Source: Bacillota bacterium (GTDB taxonomy: Bacteria; Bacillota; UBA4882; UBA8346). From it: a stretch of 40,682 nucleotides of DNA. Numbering within the stretch: position 1 is the stretch's first letter; the number at the start of each line of letters is the position of its first letter. Below the pieces are notes generated by a model that had not been told where the DNA came from, made no database searches, and saw nothing but the letters and a program-made list of their open reading frames with translations. The stretch is from assembly GCA_029776595.1 (NCBI GenBank), contig JAKOSX010000005.1, positions 1 to 40,682 of the forward strand, given 5' to 3'. The position numbers were made by a program, and so were the translations under genes. Shown in pieces: positions 1 through 8,722 of this stretch.

Positions 1-403
1 CATAAACCCCAGGGAAAATTCCCGGATATTCCACGGTCGCTTCAAAGGATATGCCCTGGGTCCCATTCCATCCAACCCCATACTCCAACGGCGGTTGGAC
101 ATTCATCTCCGCTTCCTCGGAAACGTCGGCCTCGTTCGCCGGATTTTCCGTTTCCCGGACGGCATCGGCCTCTTCCGCGATAGCCACATACAATACATAC
201 GGATACACCATGCCGGTGACAGTCACTTGATTTTCGCCGACTGTTACCGACGGGATCCCGACACGGAAATACCCGCCTTTAAGCCGATTAATTGCAGGAA
301 GTTCATCATCCAGTCGTAATGGGGCCTCCAAGGAAAGCCTTTGGGAAATTTCCTCCTTAAACGTCGGCGCAACGATCAGATCATATTCGCATTGAATACT
401 CAT
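1..403 (-). CDS. DUF3794/SPOCS-like (spore coat/SipL-type) protein, partial, runs off the window start
   Basis: Manual translation of the minus strand from ATG at 403: MSIQCEYDLIVAPTFKEEISQRLSLEAPLRLDDELPAINRLKGGYFRVGIPSVTVGENQVTVTGMVYPYVLYVAIAEE..., open to position 1; AGGAGG just upstream of the ATG. Missing from the ORF track because there is no stop in the window. Confidence 0.6.
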   Translation of the reverse strand, partial: MSIQCEYDLIVAPTFKEEISQRLSLEAPLRLDDELPAINRLKGGYFRVGIPSVTVGENQVTVTGMVYPYVLYVAIAEEADAVRETENPANEADVSEEAEMNVQPPLEYGVGWNGTQGISFEATVEYPGIFPGVY

Positions 404-549
404 ACCAAACCTCCTATCACGATTTTTAACATTAACTACGGTTTATCGTCATGATTCAATATCAACCACCTCCCAAGCATCCTTGTGGAAGGAATATTAC
501 TCCAATAATTGGTATGATGTCTTTCCGGTTTTTAGACCCGCAATAAAAA

Positions 550-571
550 AAACTGTCATCGCTGACAGTTT
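550..571 (-). terminator. Intrinsic terminator of the 601..1881 gene
   Basis: AAACTGTCA-TCGC-TGACAGTTT perfect 9-bp stem, followed by a T-run on the minus strand. Confidence 0.8.
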
Positions 572-600
572 GCACCCTTGAAAGAGAATATCCCTTTTAC

Positions 601-1881
601 CTAAAGATCTTTCAGTCTGCTTCCGGGCATCACCGCAAAGGCATGGGGCACCAGTTGAGAAAGGGTATTTTCCAACGGCGTCGGCCGGCAAATGACCGTT
701 CCCGGAAAATGATGCCGTTTCAAATAATCAAAATAATCAACCCATCCCTGATTATCCCGATAATACAACTTTCGGTTTTCCCCTTGCTGCGTCCATTCCA
801 CCCGGGTTAAAAAGAGCTCCGGAAAGTAACGGGCCGAACGATAATGAAGCGCCCTCAAGATTTTGCATTCCCGGAATGAAACGTGCCGTCCCTCGGCGCC
901 GCCCCACTCCCAGCCGTTCGTAACCACCATTGGGAAAACTCGGTGCATCGTGGCTTGGTTCAATTTGGGAAGCAACCGCCAATAGGCTTTCAGAACCGCT
1001 TCGATATCCTGATTATCCCGGCAAATGGGTGGCTCCGCCAATATCCACCGGCCATAGGAACATATCTCTGCCAACTCTGCAAACGCGATCCGATTATTAA
1101 GCCGCTTAAGATCCGGAACCACGGTAATAACTAAAAAATCAAATTGACCTTTGTTGAGCCCCTTCAAAACCGTACGTAAAAATTTGCTTTGAAGACCACG
1201 CCATTCCTGCGGAATATTTCGCAAATCCAAACCATATTTAATCCCCGGCAATGTCTTTAATGAGGCAATGAGCCGTCGCTGGCAGGACCTCTTCGTCAAT
1301 ATAGCCTCCCAAACTTCACCATCAGCGCCAATCCCATGGTAACTCTCTTCCGAAACAACTTCTTTACAATCCAGTTGCCCTGTGGAGGTTATCTCCGCCC
1401 ATGAATGAAATGTTGCCGAAAAGAACGGAGAGGTTGACGGAACATCTTCCCAAGCAAACAACGCCTTTTCAGACAGCATCAGCTTCATGCCGGGGAACAA
1501 TTTTTTTCTGGGATTGCCTTGACCGGCAATACTCTCCCACGCACTTGGCGCCACTCCGAATTTTTGAGAAATGGTCTCAATGCTGTCATATTTTTTTACC
1601 GTATAGATGGTACGCCCGGATTTTCCGGTCAATTGCCGTAATGCGGAAATAACCTGCTTGCCGGCAATACCGTCAATACGGAGCTTAAAGGTTTTTTCGG
1701 CTAAGATCACCGCTTCTTCGGTCAGAACGCCAAAATATCCGTCAACCTCGCCAAAATAAAAGCCGCCTTGCAACAACAGTTTCTGGAGTTCCCGCACATC
1801 GTTGCCCCGGCAGCCGTACCGTAACACCCTGTGCCCCAGCGGAAGTTGGTCCACTGTCACCAAACGCCATGCCATGTTCAT
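601..1881 (-). CDS. Peptidoglycan-binding + LysM protein with glycosidase-like (GH18-type) C-terminal region
   Basis: 426 aa; N-terminal PG_binding_1 pattern (RGNDVRELQKLLLQGGFYFGEVDGYFGVLTEEAV), then LysM (TIYTVKKYDSIETISQKFG...GMKLML). The C-terminal GH18 call is tentative. Confidence 0.75.
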   Translation of the reverse strand: MNMAWRLVTVDQLPLGHRVLRYGCRGNDVRELQKLLLQGGFYFGEVDGYFGVLTEEAVILAEKTFKLRIDGIAGKQVISALRQLTGKSGRTIYTVKKYDSIETISQKFGVAPSAWESIAGQGNPRKKLFPGMKLMLSEKALFAWEDVPSTSPFFSATFHSWAEITSTGQLDCKEVVSEESYHGIGADGEVWEAILTKRSCQRRLIASLKTLPGIKYGLDLRNIPQEWRGLQSKFLRTVLKGLNKGQFDFLVITVVPDLKRLNNRIAFAELAEICSYGRWILAEPPICRDNQDIEAVLKAYWRLLPKLNQATMHRVFPMVVTNGWEWGGAEGRHVSFRECKILRALHYRSARYFPELFLTRVEWTQQGENRKLYYRDNQGWVDYFDYLKRHHFPGTVICRPTPLENTLSQLVPHAFAVMPGSRLKDL

Positions 1882-1954
1882 ACCTCCGACTATTACTGTA
1901 TGAAAAAGGCATATCCTGCGTGCATGCTACCTTGCTCCGATTTTCAAAAAACAA

Positions 1955-1983
1955 TTGACAGCGGACTGCAACGGTTATAAAAT
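1955..1983 (+). promoter_or_regulatory. Predicted housekeeping sigma promoter for cimA
   Basis: TTGACA (1955-1960), 17-nt spacer, TAAAAT (1978-1983), upstream of the ATG at 2099. Confidence 0.6.
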
Positions 1984-2098
1984 TAAGTTTAATATCTACC
2001 TTTAAACCCGATTATTTTTTTAACGTTTTATATGTCATACAATATAACTATATCACGGAAACCAGCAATCATGAGATGAATGGAAAGGAGTTGGCCAT

Positions 2099-3688
2099 AT
2101 GCCTAAAGTAGCTATCTATGATACGACCTTACGCGATGGCGCACAGGGCGAAGGCGTATATTTCTCGGTTGAGGATAAAATCCGAATCGTCAAACAACTG
2201 GATACTTTGGGAATCGATTATATCGAAGGAGGTTGGCCGGGCTCAAACCCAAAAGATTTCGAGTTTTATAAAGCGGCCACTTCTCTCCGGCTCAACCATG
2301 CCAAACTGGCCGCCTTCGGAAGCACCCGTCGGTTCCAAAACCGTCCTGAAGAGGATAAAACCCTCAATGACCTCTTGGCAACCGGTACACCGGTGGTAAC
2401 CATCTTCGGGAAGAGCTGGGATTTACATGCATTGGAAGTCTTAAAAGTCAGTTTGGAAGACAATCTGAAACTTATCGAAGACTCCGTGGCTTATCTGGTC
2501 TCCCACGGGCGGGAAACCATCTATGATGCGGAACATTTCTTTGACGGATACAAAGCAAACCCGGACTATGCCATTGAAACTTTGAAAGCCGCTCTGCGCG
2601 GCGGAGCATCAACATTGGTCCTCTGCGATACCAACGGAGGGACCCTCCCTCTGGAAGCCTTGGACATTTTCAAACGGGTGGCTTCTCTGATCGACGCGCC
2701 CCTCGGCGTCCATTTTCACAACGACACCGGAGTGGCGGTTGCCAATACCATCATGACGGTTCAGGAAGGTGCCGTCCATTTTCAAGGAACCTTTAACGGT
2801 TACGGCGAACGGTGCGGAAACGCCAATCTTTCCGCCATCATCCCAACGCTCTTGTTAAAGTTGGGTTATGATGCCACTGCCAAAGAAAACCTTCACCTCC
2901 TGACCCAAACGTCCCGTCTCATCTCCGAACTGGCCAATCTGCACCACGACGAACGCCAGCCCTATGTGGGCGCCTCCGCCTTCGCCCACAAAGCCGGGAC
3001 GCATCATGACGCTTTGATCAAAAATCCGCTCAGCCTCGAACACATCCGTTCAGAACAGGTCGGCAACGTGCGCCGTTTTCTCCTGTCGGATCAAGCCGGC
3101 CGAAGCACGGTGCTGAATAAAGTCAAAGAATTTGTACCGGAGACGGAAAAGAATGATCCGAAAGTCGTCAATCTAACCAATCAATTAAAAGAATTGGAAA
3201 ATATCGGATATCAATTTGAAGCCGCCGAAGGCTCCTTCGACTTACTTATTAAAAAAGCGTTTAATCTTTATGAAAAAGCTTTTGAGCTGGAAGGTTTCCG
3301 GATCATCGTCGAAAAGCGGGGCGGCGATCAACCCGTATTGGCGGAAGCCACGATTAAAGTGAACGTCGACGGGGAACAAGAAATTACCGCCGCAGAAGGC
3401 GACGGGCCTGTGAACGCGCTGGACCAGGCCATCCGGAAAGCACTGCTCCGCTTCTATCCCGAAATCAAAAATATCAGCCTTATCGACTTTAAAGTCCGCG
3501 TCTTAGAGGAAAGTCGAGGCACTGCGGCTAAAGTTCGGGTATTGATCGAAAGCACCGACGGCGAAAGAACCTGGGGGACGGTGGGCGTCTCGGAGAACCT
3601 GATCGAAGCTTCCTGGCAGGCGCTGGTCGACAGTATCGAATACGGAATTCTTTACAAAAAAGAAAAGCCCCCGGAAAACGAGGCTTAA
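2099..3688 (+). CDS. cimA: (R)-citramalate synthase (alpha-IPM synthase/homocitrate synthase family)
   Basis: 529 aa; MPKVAIYDTTLRDGAQGEGVYFSVEDKIRI, HFHNDTGVAVANT, GERCGNANLSAIIP, C-terminal LeuA-type regulatory domain; GGAGT RBS. Confidence 0.92.
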   Translation: MPKVAIYDTTLRDGAQGEGVYFSVEDKIRIVKQLDTLGIDYIEGGWPGSNPKDFEFYKAATSLRLNHAKLAAFGSTRRFQNRPEEDKTLNDLLATGTPVVTIFGKSWDLHALEVLKVSLEDNLKLIEDSVAYLVSHGRETIYDAEHFFDGYKANPDYAIETLKAALRGGASTLVLCDTNGGTLPLEALDIFKRVASLIDAPLGVHFHNDTGVAVANTIMTVQEGAVHFQGTFNGYGERCGNANLSAIIPTLLLKLGYDATAKENLHLLTQTSRLISELANLHHDERQPYVGASAFAHKAGTHHDALIKNPLSLEHIRSEQVGNVRRFLLSDQAGRSTVLNKVKEFVPETEKNDPKVVNLTNQLKELENIGYQFEAAEGSFDLLIKKAFNLYEKAFELEGFRIIVEKRGGDQPVLAEATIKVNVDGEQEITAAEGDGPVNALDQAIRKALLRFYPEIKNISLIDFKVRVLEESRGTAAKVRVLIESTDGERTWGTVGVSENLIEASWQALVDSIEYGILYKKEKPPENEA

Positions 3689-3705
3689 TCAGACAAAAGG
3701 CGCGA

Positions 3706-3808
3706 GGTATGAAACTACAGTTGACAGTTCTTCTTTTTTCGGGTACACAGTTCCCAGTGCACAGTGTACAGCTTCATCCTGATATGAAGCCCTAGGTCTT
3801 GAGTCCTA
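3706..3808. repeat. Dispersed intergenic element, copy A
   Basis: GGTATGAAACTACAGTTGACAGTTC...CGGGTACACAGT...CAGTGCACAGTG...AGCTTCATCCTGATATGAAGCCCTAGGTCTTGAGTCCTAGGT; shares ordered blocks with 13411-13539. Confidence 0.8.
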
Positions 3809-4543
3809 GGTAATTTTCACCAACACCACGCCCAATCCAAAGCCAATGATAAACCCAAAGCCGGTCCAAAGAAGACCGGCGATTTTTTTGGCCATGGGCA
3901 GCAACTCTTGAATCACCAGAAAAATCATGGCCCCTCCGGCAAATCCCAACGCCAGCGAAGCCGCCCATCCCGAAATCTGTCCAACGAAAGCCCCGATCAT
4001 GGCTCCCACCGCCATTGGAACTTCAACCAGAAACAAGGCAACCACAATTTTGAAAAACCGGACTTTGCCCAGTTTCAAAGCGGAAGCCATGACCATCCCC
4101 TCCGGAATATTATGAAGGGCCATCAAAGCGCCAAGTCCGCCCCAATATTGAATATGAGGATTGGCAATGAACATGGTTCCGAGGGCGACCCCTTCCGGAA
4201 AATTATGCGTTCCGATACCCATCCCCATGAGCAGTCCCAGCTTGGTGCTTTTGGAAAAGCGCCGCCGTGCATACCAGGGAAACAAGCGCATCATGGCCTC
4301 AAAATAGCGGATTATGATAACCCCCAGCCCCGTACCGAGAAGGGCCGGCATCCACCCTCCGTAGTACAAAGCTTCAGGCCATAAATCCAGCAAAACCACT
4401 GCCACCATGATTCCTCCGGAGAAGCCCATTAATCCGCTTTGTTTAACCGGGCCTTCTCCGAACCGGTAAATAACCAATCCCCCGAAAACCGTTCCGGAAA
4501 TGCCCACTAAGAACCCGATTACCGCAGCCAATAGAATATCCAT
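3806..4543 (-). CDS. ZIP family metal transporter
   Basis: 245 aa polytopic; GTHNFPEGVALGTMF and ALHNIPEGMVMASALK motifs typical of ZIP permeases. Confidence 0.88.
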   Translation of the reverse strand: MDILLAAVIGFLVGISGTVFGGLVIYRFGEGPVKQSGLMGFSGGIMVAVVLLDLWPEALYYGGWMPALLGTGLGVIIIRYFEAMMRLFPWYARRRFSKSTKLGLLMGMGIGTHNFPEGVALGTMFIANPHIQYWGGLGALMALHNIPEGMVMASALKLGKVRFFKIVVALFLVEVPMAVGAMIGAFVGQISGWAASLALGFAGGAMIFLVIQELLPMAKKIAGLLWTGFGFIIGFGLGVVLVKIT

Positions 4544-4636
4544 AACGTCACTCCCGTACCATTGTATGCCAGACTTTTGGCGGGATATGATGGATATTCT
4601 CCGGCCAAACTATAACCGTCGCAATAAGCTGCCTAT

Positions 4637-4650
4637 GCATAAGTTTATGC
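4637..4650. promoter_or_regulatory. Possible operator: near-palindrome GCATAA-GT-TTATGC
   Basis: 6-bp inverted repeat with 2-nt centre in the divergent interval between the ZIP and DMT transporter genes, 30 nt before the DMT start. Confidence 0.3.
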
Positions 4651-4679
4651 GACACCTTTTAATTTTAGGGGGAATTCAC

Positions 4680-5114
4680 TTGAATCAATGGCTGCCTTTC
4701 ATCATGGCTGCGTTGGCAGGCGCACTCATGGCCGTTCAAGGAACATTCAACAGTATTCTGTCAAAAATCATTGGATTATTGGAGGGGACTTTCGTGGTCC
4801 ATCTCATCGGAACCGTCGCCGCAGGCCTGATTATGTTGGTCATGGGGAACGGCCATTTTAACAAAGCGGCTCAAGTTCCATGGTATAGTTGGCTCGGTGG
4901 CTTAATCGGGGTGATGATCATTGTCGGGGTGGCCGTCAGTATTCCCAAATTAGGCGTAGGAATGGCCACCACCGCCATAATTGCAGCCCAATTGCTTACA
5001 GCATATCTGATTGATCATTTTGGCTGGTTTGGAACGGAACCCATCGCATTTAACTTTTGGAAAGCCGTCGGGATTATCCTCATCGCTACAGGGGCCAAAA
5101 TCTTGTTGCATTGA
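4680..5114 (+). CDS. DMT superfamily transporter, DUF606/YdcZ-like
   Basis: TTG start at 4680 preceded by AGGGGGAA; LNQWLPFIMAALAGALMAVQGTFNSILSKIIG...AKILLH; ~144 aa polytopic. Confidence 0.78.
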   Translation: MNQWLPFIMAALAGALMAVQGTFNSILSKIIGLLEGTFVVHLIGTVAAGLIMLVMGNGHFNKAAQVPWYSWLGGLIGVMIIVGVAVSIPKLGVGMATTAIIAAQLLTAYLIDHFGWFGTEPIAFNFWKAVGIILIATGAKILLH

Positions 5115-5117
5115 CAT

Positions 5118-5483
5118 TTACCCCTCCAGTAGCTGCTTGATAACCTCCCGAACCTTGGTATCATTGAACGGCTTAACAATAAAATTGCAAGCTCCCGCCT
5201 CAATGGCTTCTAACACCAAGGCTTTCTGTCCCATTGCCGAACACATGACAATCTTTGCTTTGGGATCCAGAGCCCGGATGGCCCGGACAGCCTGGATACC
5301 ATCCATTTCGGGCATGGTAATATCCATCGTTACCAAATCCGGGTGGCATTCCTGATATTTTTGAACGGCTTCTTTACCGTTGGTCGCTTCCGCAACCACC
5401 TCATAACCCATGGACTGTAAAATATTTTTCAGCATCATCCGCATGACTGCAGCATCGTCTACGATCATAATCCGTTTAGCCAT
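5118..5483 (-). CDS. cheY: CheY-like single-domain response regulator
   Basis: MAKRIMIVDDAAVMRMMLKNIL...DLVTMDITMPEMDG...KIVMCSAMGQ...FIVKPF; 121 aa. Confidence 0.9.
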   Translation of the reverse strand: MAKRIMIVDDAAVMRMMLKNILQSMGYEVVAEATNGKEAVQKYQECHPDLVTMDITMPEMDGIQAVRAIRALDPKAKIVMCSAMGQKALVLEAIEAGACNFIVKPFNDTKVREVIKQLLEG

Positions 5484-5509
5484 CCTGATTCTCCTTTACT
5501 ATCTTCCCG

Positions 5510-5749
5510 TTATCGACGATGATAATATTCCGGCAATATCTGAGCTAAAATTCGGATGAGGCTCTCTAAAATTTCACCGATCTGATGGGCTTGACGAATC
5601 GCCTCTTCCTGCTCGGATTTTCTTGCCAGAGTTAACGCCTGAAAATCCAGGGCGCTTAATGACAGTTGTCTTTTAATATTGCTCAAAGCCTCGATAATAT
5701 GAATCAAATGATCCAAGCGGTTACGGCATTCATCATAATCCTCAAACAT
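5510..5749 (-). CDS. Small helical protein of unknown function upstream of cheY
   Basis: 79 aa MFEDYDECRNRLDHLIHIIEALSNIKRQLS...; preferred start at 5749 has an AGGGGGT RBS, better than the 105-aa extension to 5827. Confidence 0.6.
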   Translation of the reverse strand: MFEDYDECRNRLDHLIHIIEALSNIKRQLSLSALDFQALTLARKSEQEEAIRQAHQIGEILESLIRILAQILPEYYHRR

Positions 5750-5885
5750 CCGGCCTACCCCCTGGCCTATATTATGTCGGCCGGGAATTAAAAGAAACCG
5801 GTGAAACCGGTTAAATATGCCTTCCAAATGTTTGGGATTTCACTTGGATTTCAGTTTAATTTAAATAAAAAACACCGACTGTCGC

Positions 5886-5988
5886 GAGGCCGGCCTGGTT
5901 TCTTAGCTTTATAATAAAAGCCGCCCTCCGTGGCGAACAATCAGCTTCCTTGCCTACTTCGTTATATGTATCGGACGGACCCGGCCTC
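5886..5988 (-). ncRNA. Candidate structured RNA / leader or 3'UTR element, class unknown
   Basis: Outer GAGGCCGG/CCGGCCTC 8-bp complementary arms ~87 nt apart, inner GCTTT-TATTAT-AAAGC hairpin and CCGT/ACGG pairing; T-run just downstream on the minus strand. Confidence 0.3.
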
Positions 5989-6008
5989 TCCTGAATGAGT
6001 CTAAAGTC

Positions 6009-7151
6009 CTAAATCAACTCTTCATAAAGGGCCTTGGTTTTTTGGGCAATCTTATCCCACCCGAAATGGTCTTCCACCCGTTTTCGTCCTGCTTCCCTGA
6101 AGCGGGCGGCCAGTTCTGGATCTTCGGCTACCCGGCGAATAGCCGAGGCCAACTGTCGAGGATCGTCCGGCTGGACCAAAAGTCCGGTCTCCCCGTCGAC
6201 CACCACTTCTTTAATCCCTCCCACCCGGGTTGCCACCACCGGCGCTTTGCAAGCCATGGCTTCCAGATTGATAATGCCGAAGGGCTCATAAACAGAGGGG
6301 CAGACAAATAAAACGGCATGACTGTAGAGTTGAATCACGTCCTGCTTGGGGACCATCCTGTTCATCCATTTAATCCTAGGATTTCCCTGGATCTTCCCGC
6401 ACAATTCCTGCTCAATTTGGGGCGTATCCGGAGCACCGGCACACAACACCAAATGCAAATCGTTTTCAGGAAGACTGTTAAACGCCTCCACCAATTGAAA
6501 AATCCCCTTTTGCCGGCTGATTCTTCCCACAAACAGAATATAAGGATAATCGATACCTTCGGCATCTAAAAAATTCCGGTCCGCTGTCGGCCGATATTCT
6601 TCAAGGTCGATACCGTTATGGATCACCGCCACCCGTTCTTCCGGAACCGCGTAATGCTTTAGAATGTCCCGTTTCATCTCCTCAGAAACAGCGATCACCC
6701 GATCCGCATGTTCGACCGTATTCCGTTCGATCCATGAACTTATTGTATAACCGCTTTGTAGTTGCTCCTCCTTCCACGGCCGAAGAGGTTCCAGGCTGTG
6801 CATCGTCACCACCAGCGGGATCCCGTATAGATATTTGGCTAAAAATCCGGCAAAGAATGTATACCAGGTATGGCAATGAATCACTTCCCCGGTGACGGGC
6901 TCACGGTTAAATGCCAAATTGACAGACAAGGCATGAAGCACTTTCGTAAACGGCAAGGAACCGTGTTTCAACTCATCCCAGCCTGGATATCCCCGAACGG
7001 CCGGATTGGTTTCGTTTTGCCGCTGATCCCCGAACGCCCGGACTTCCACTTCCATGATCCGCGCCAAATACCGGGATAAGTAATCTACATGTACCCCTGC
7101 CCCGCCGTATATATACGGAGGATATTCATTGGTGAACAGTGTGACTTTCAT
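6009..7151 (-). CDS. GT4 family glycosyltransferase, glycogen synthase-like (GlgA/GlgM type)
   Basis: 380 aa MKVTLFTNEYPPYIYGGAGVHVDYLSRYLA...FVGRISRQKGIFQLVEAF...VCPSVYEPFGIINLEAMACKAPVVATRVGGIKEVV. Confidence 0.88.
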   Translation of the reverse strand: MKVTLFTNEYPPYIYGGAGVHVDYLSRYLARIMEVEVRAFGDQRQNETNPAVRGYPGWDELKHGSLPFTKVLHALSVNLAFNREPVTGEVIHCHTWYTFFAGFLAKYLYGIPLVVTMHSLEPLRPWKEEQLQSGYTISSWIERNTVEHADRVIAVSEEMKRDILKHYAVPEERVAVIHNGIDLEEYRPTADRNFLDAEGIDYPYILFVGRISRQKGIFQLVEAFNSLPENDLHLVLCAGAPDTPQIEQELCGKIQGNPRIKWMNRMVPKQDVIQLYSHAVLFVCPSVYEPFGIINLEAMACKAPVVATRVGGIKEVVVDGETGLLVQPDDPRQLASAIRRVAEDPELAARFREAGRKRVEDHFGWDKIAQKTKALYEELI

Positions 7152-7169
7152 GAAAAACTCCTTTCAGTG

Positions 7170-7224
7170 TTTAGTCTTGGATACCGGTTCACAGTGCACT
7201 GTTATACATAACTGTCAACTGTCA
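7170..7224. repeat. Dispersed intergenic element, copy C (short)
   Basis: GGTTCACAGTGCACTGTTATACATAACTGTCAACTGTCAT: same words as copies A and B, partly inverted. Confidence 0.55.
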
Positions 7225-8580
7225 TTACACTTTCTCCACCAACCGCTTCAGCCCGTTTTTGGGGATAACTGCCCAATCGGGGCGATATTTCAGCTCATAA
7301 TCCAATTCATAGACGACCCGTTCCAACTGGAAGAGTTCCAGCAGTTTACGGCTTACCGCCGGTTCAGGCAGCCATTCCCGGCCGCAGGTTGCACAATAAC
7401 CCTCCCAAAACCTGTCGGCCAGTTGGCCTTCCAATGTTTCTCCGTCGGTCAAATCCATCCCGTGAATGCGGTAACTGAAAGAACGCAGCATGGACGCCAC
7501 ATCTTTCAAAGGTGAATCGTAACACCCCCGCTCATGAATGGGTTTCAACGGTTCACCTTCGAAATCAATCAGCAACCAACCGGAATCGGTTTTCAATACC
7601 TGCTCCAAATGGAGGTCGCCGTGAATCCGGAAACAATATCCCAGATCACATCCAGTCAAAGCCTGTTTCACCTTTTTTAGTTTGTCTGCGGCAACACCCG
7701 CTTCAGCCGTCAATTCTTCGTTAAAGGTAAGGAAGATGAAGTTTTCCAGATTCTCAACTTTTTCCGCCAACATCTCTGCAGTAAAACGGAGAAAACGATT
7801 CTCTTCACGGCTGATCTGGGCCAGCTCCCGGTGAAACTCACCGAGAGTTCTCCCCAATGCGACGGCTTCATGGAACAATGCTTCGCGATCTGCCACCAAA
7901 CGCCGACACACTTCCCAGCCGCTGCCGTGATGGGATACCCATTCCTGCACCATGGCCAATGTATAGTGATGGCCGTTGGATGATTGATAAGATAATGAGC
8001 CGTACACTTTCGGAACGATTCCGGCTTTTTTCCGACTTAATGCCCGGTTCAATCCCAACTCCGGATTGATTCCGGGGAAAACCAGGCGGTAATTTTTGAT
8101 TAAAAAACGTTGGGAAACAAAGAGGAGAGAATTGCTGGATGAACCGTGCAAACGGCCTTGAGCAGGCAGGACCCACGGTTCCGAGGAGAAGATAAACCAG
8201 CCGGAGGCCGTCTCATACACTTGCTCCAGAAAACCTTGTTGGAATAGCGACCAATAATACGGGGAATGGACTCCGTCGAAAAAAGAATATCCGCCTTTGA
8301 CAAAGAGGGGTCGTTCTTCCCTTTCTCCCCGGACAGCCCATAACGGTATAAAATAAAAAAAACCAGCAGCTTCCGGTGGAGATGGGGTTACGGAGAACAA
8401 AAGCAAGCATAACCGGTGGTCGCTGAGCGTATCCGGTTGAAAAGTCAATATATCTTCGAGCGTTAACTCGCCGGAATGCCCCCGATGGGAAAACCATCGC
8501 TCCGAGGCAAAAAAAGCCGGTTCCAAGCGGGCGCAGGCATTGCTTAACCGGGTATCCGTCACAGGCTTCCAGAACACCAA
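7225..8580 (-). CDS. Maltokinase-like phosphotransferase (Mak/Pep2-like)
   Basis: 451 aa; FRIHGDLHLEQVLKTDSGWLLIDFEGEPLKPIHERGCYDSPLKDVASMLRSFSY is characteristic of maltokinases. Likely GTG start with GGAGGTC RBS. Confidence 0.8.
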   Translation of the reverse strand: MVFWKPVTDTRLSNACARLEPAFFASERWFSHRGHSGELTLEDILTFQPDTLSDHRLCLLLFSVTPSPPEAAGFFYFIPLWAVRGEREERPLFVKGGYSFFDGVHSPYYWSLFQQGFLEQVYETASGWFIFSSEPWVLPAQGRLHGSSSNSLLFVSQRFLIKNYRLVFPGINPELGLNRALSRKKAGIVPKVYGSLSYQSSNGHHYTLAMVQEWVSHHGSGWEVCRRLVADREALFHEAVALGRTLGEFHRELAQISREENRFLRFTAEMLAEKVENLENFIFLTFNEELTAEAGVAADKLKKVKQALTGCDLGYCFRIHGDLHLEQVLKTDSGWLLIDFEGEPLKPIHERGCYDSPLKDVASMLRSFSYRIHGMDLTDGETLEGQLADRFWEGYCATCGREWLPEPAVSRKLLELFQLERVVYELDYELKYRPDWAVIPKNGLKRLVEKV

Positions 8581-8609
8581 AGACCTCCGTCAGTACAAAC
8601 CTTGGTATA

Positions 8610-8705
8610 ATTGACAATAGGTTCACGGTTCACGGCACACAATTCACAAACAACCAGTTACTGAAATCATGTACTGTGCACTGTGTACCATGTACCACCC
8701 GACTT
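8610..8705. repeat. Dispersed intergenic element, copy D (diverged)
   Basis: TTGACAATAGGTTCACGGTTCACGGCACACAATTCACA...GTACTGTGCACTGTGTACCATGTACC. Confidence 0.5.
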
Positions 8706-8722
8706 CACTTTTAAGCCTGTTA

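Noticed and set aside
1882-2098. T-box or leucine-type attenuator before cimA
   Set aside because: No T-box (TGGNACCGCG-like) motif or terminator/antiterminator pair seen; only a strong promoter.
5750-5827. N-terminal extension of the 79-aa ORF to 105 aa
   Set aside because: The internal start at 5749 has a strong RBS; the extension covers the inverted repeat and looks non-coding.
5886-5988. c-di-GMP-I (GEMM) riboswitch
   Set aside because: The GCAAACC and GGGACGCAAAGCC core elements are absent.
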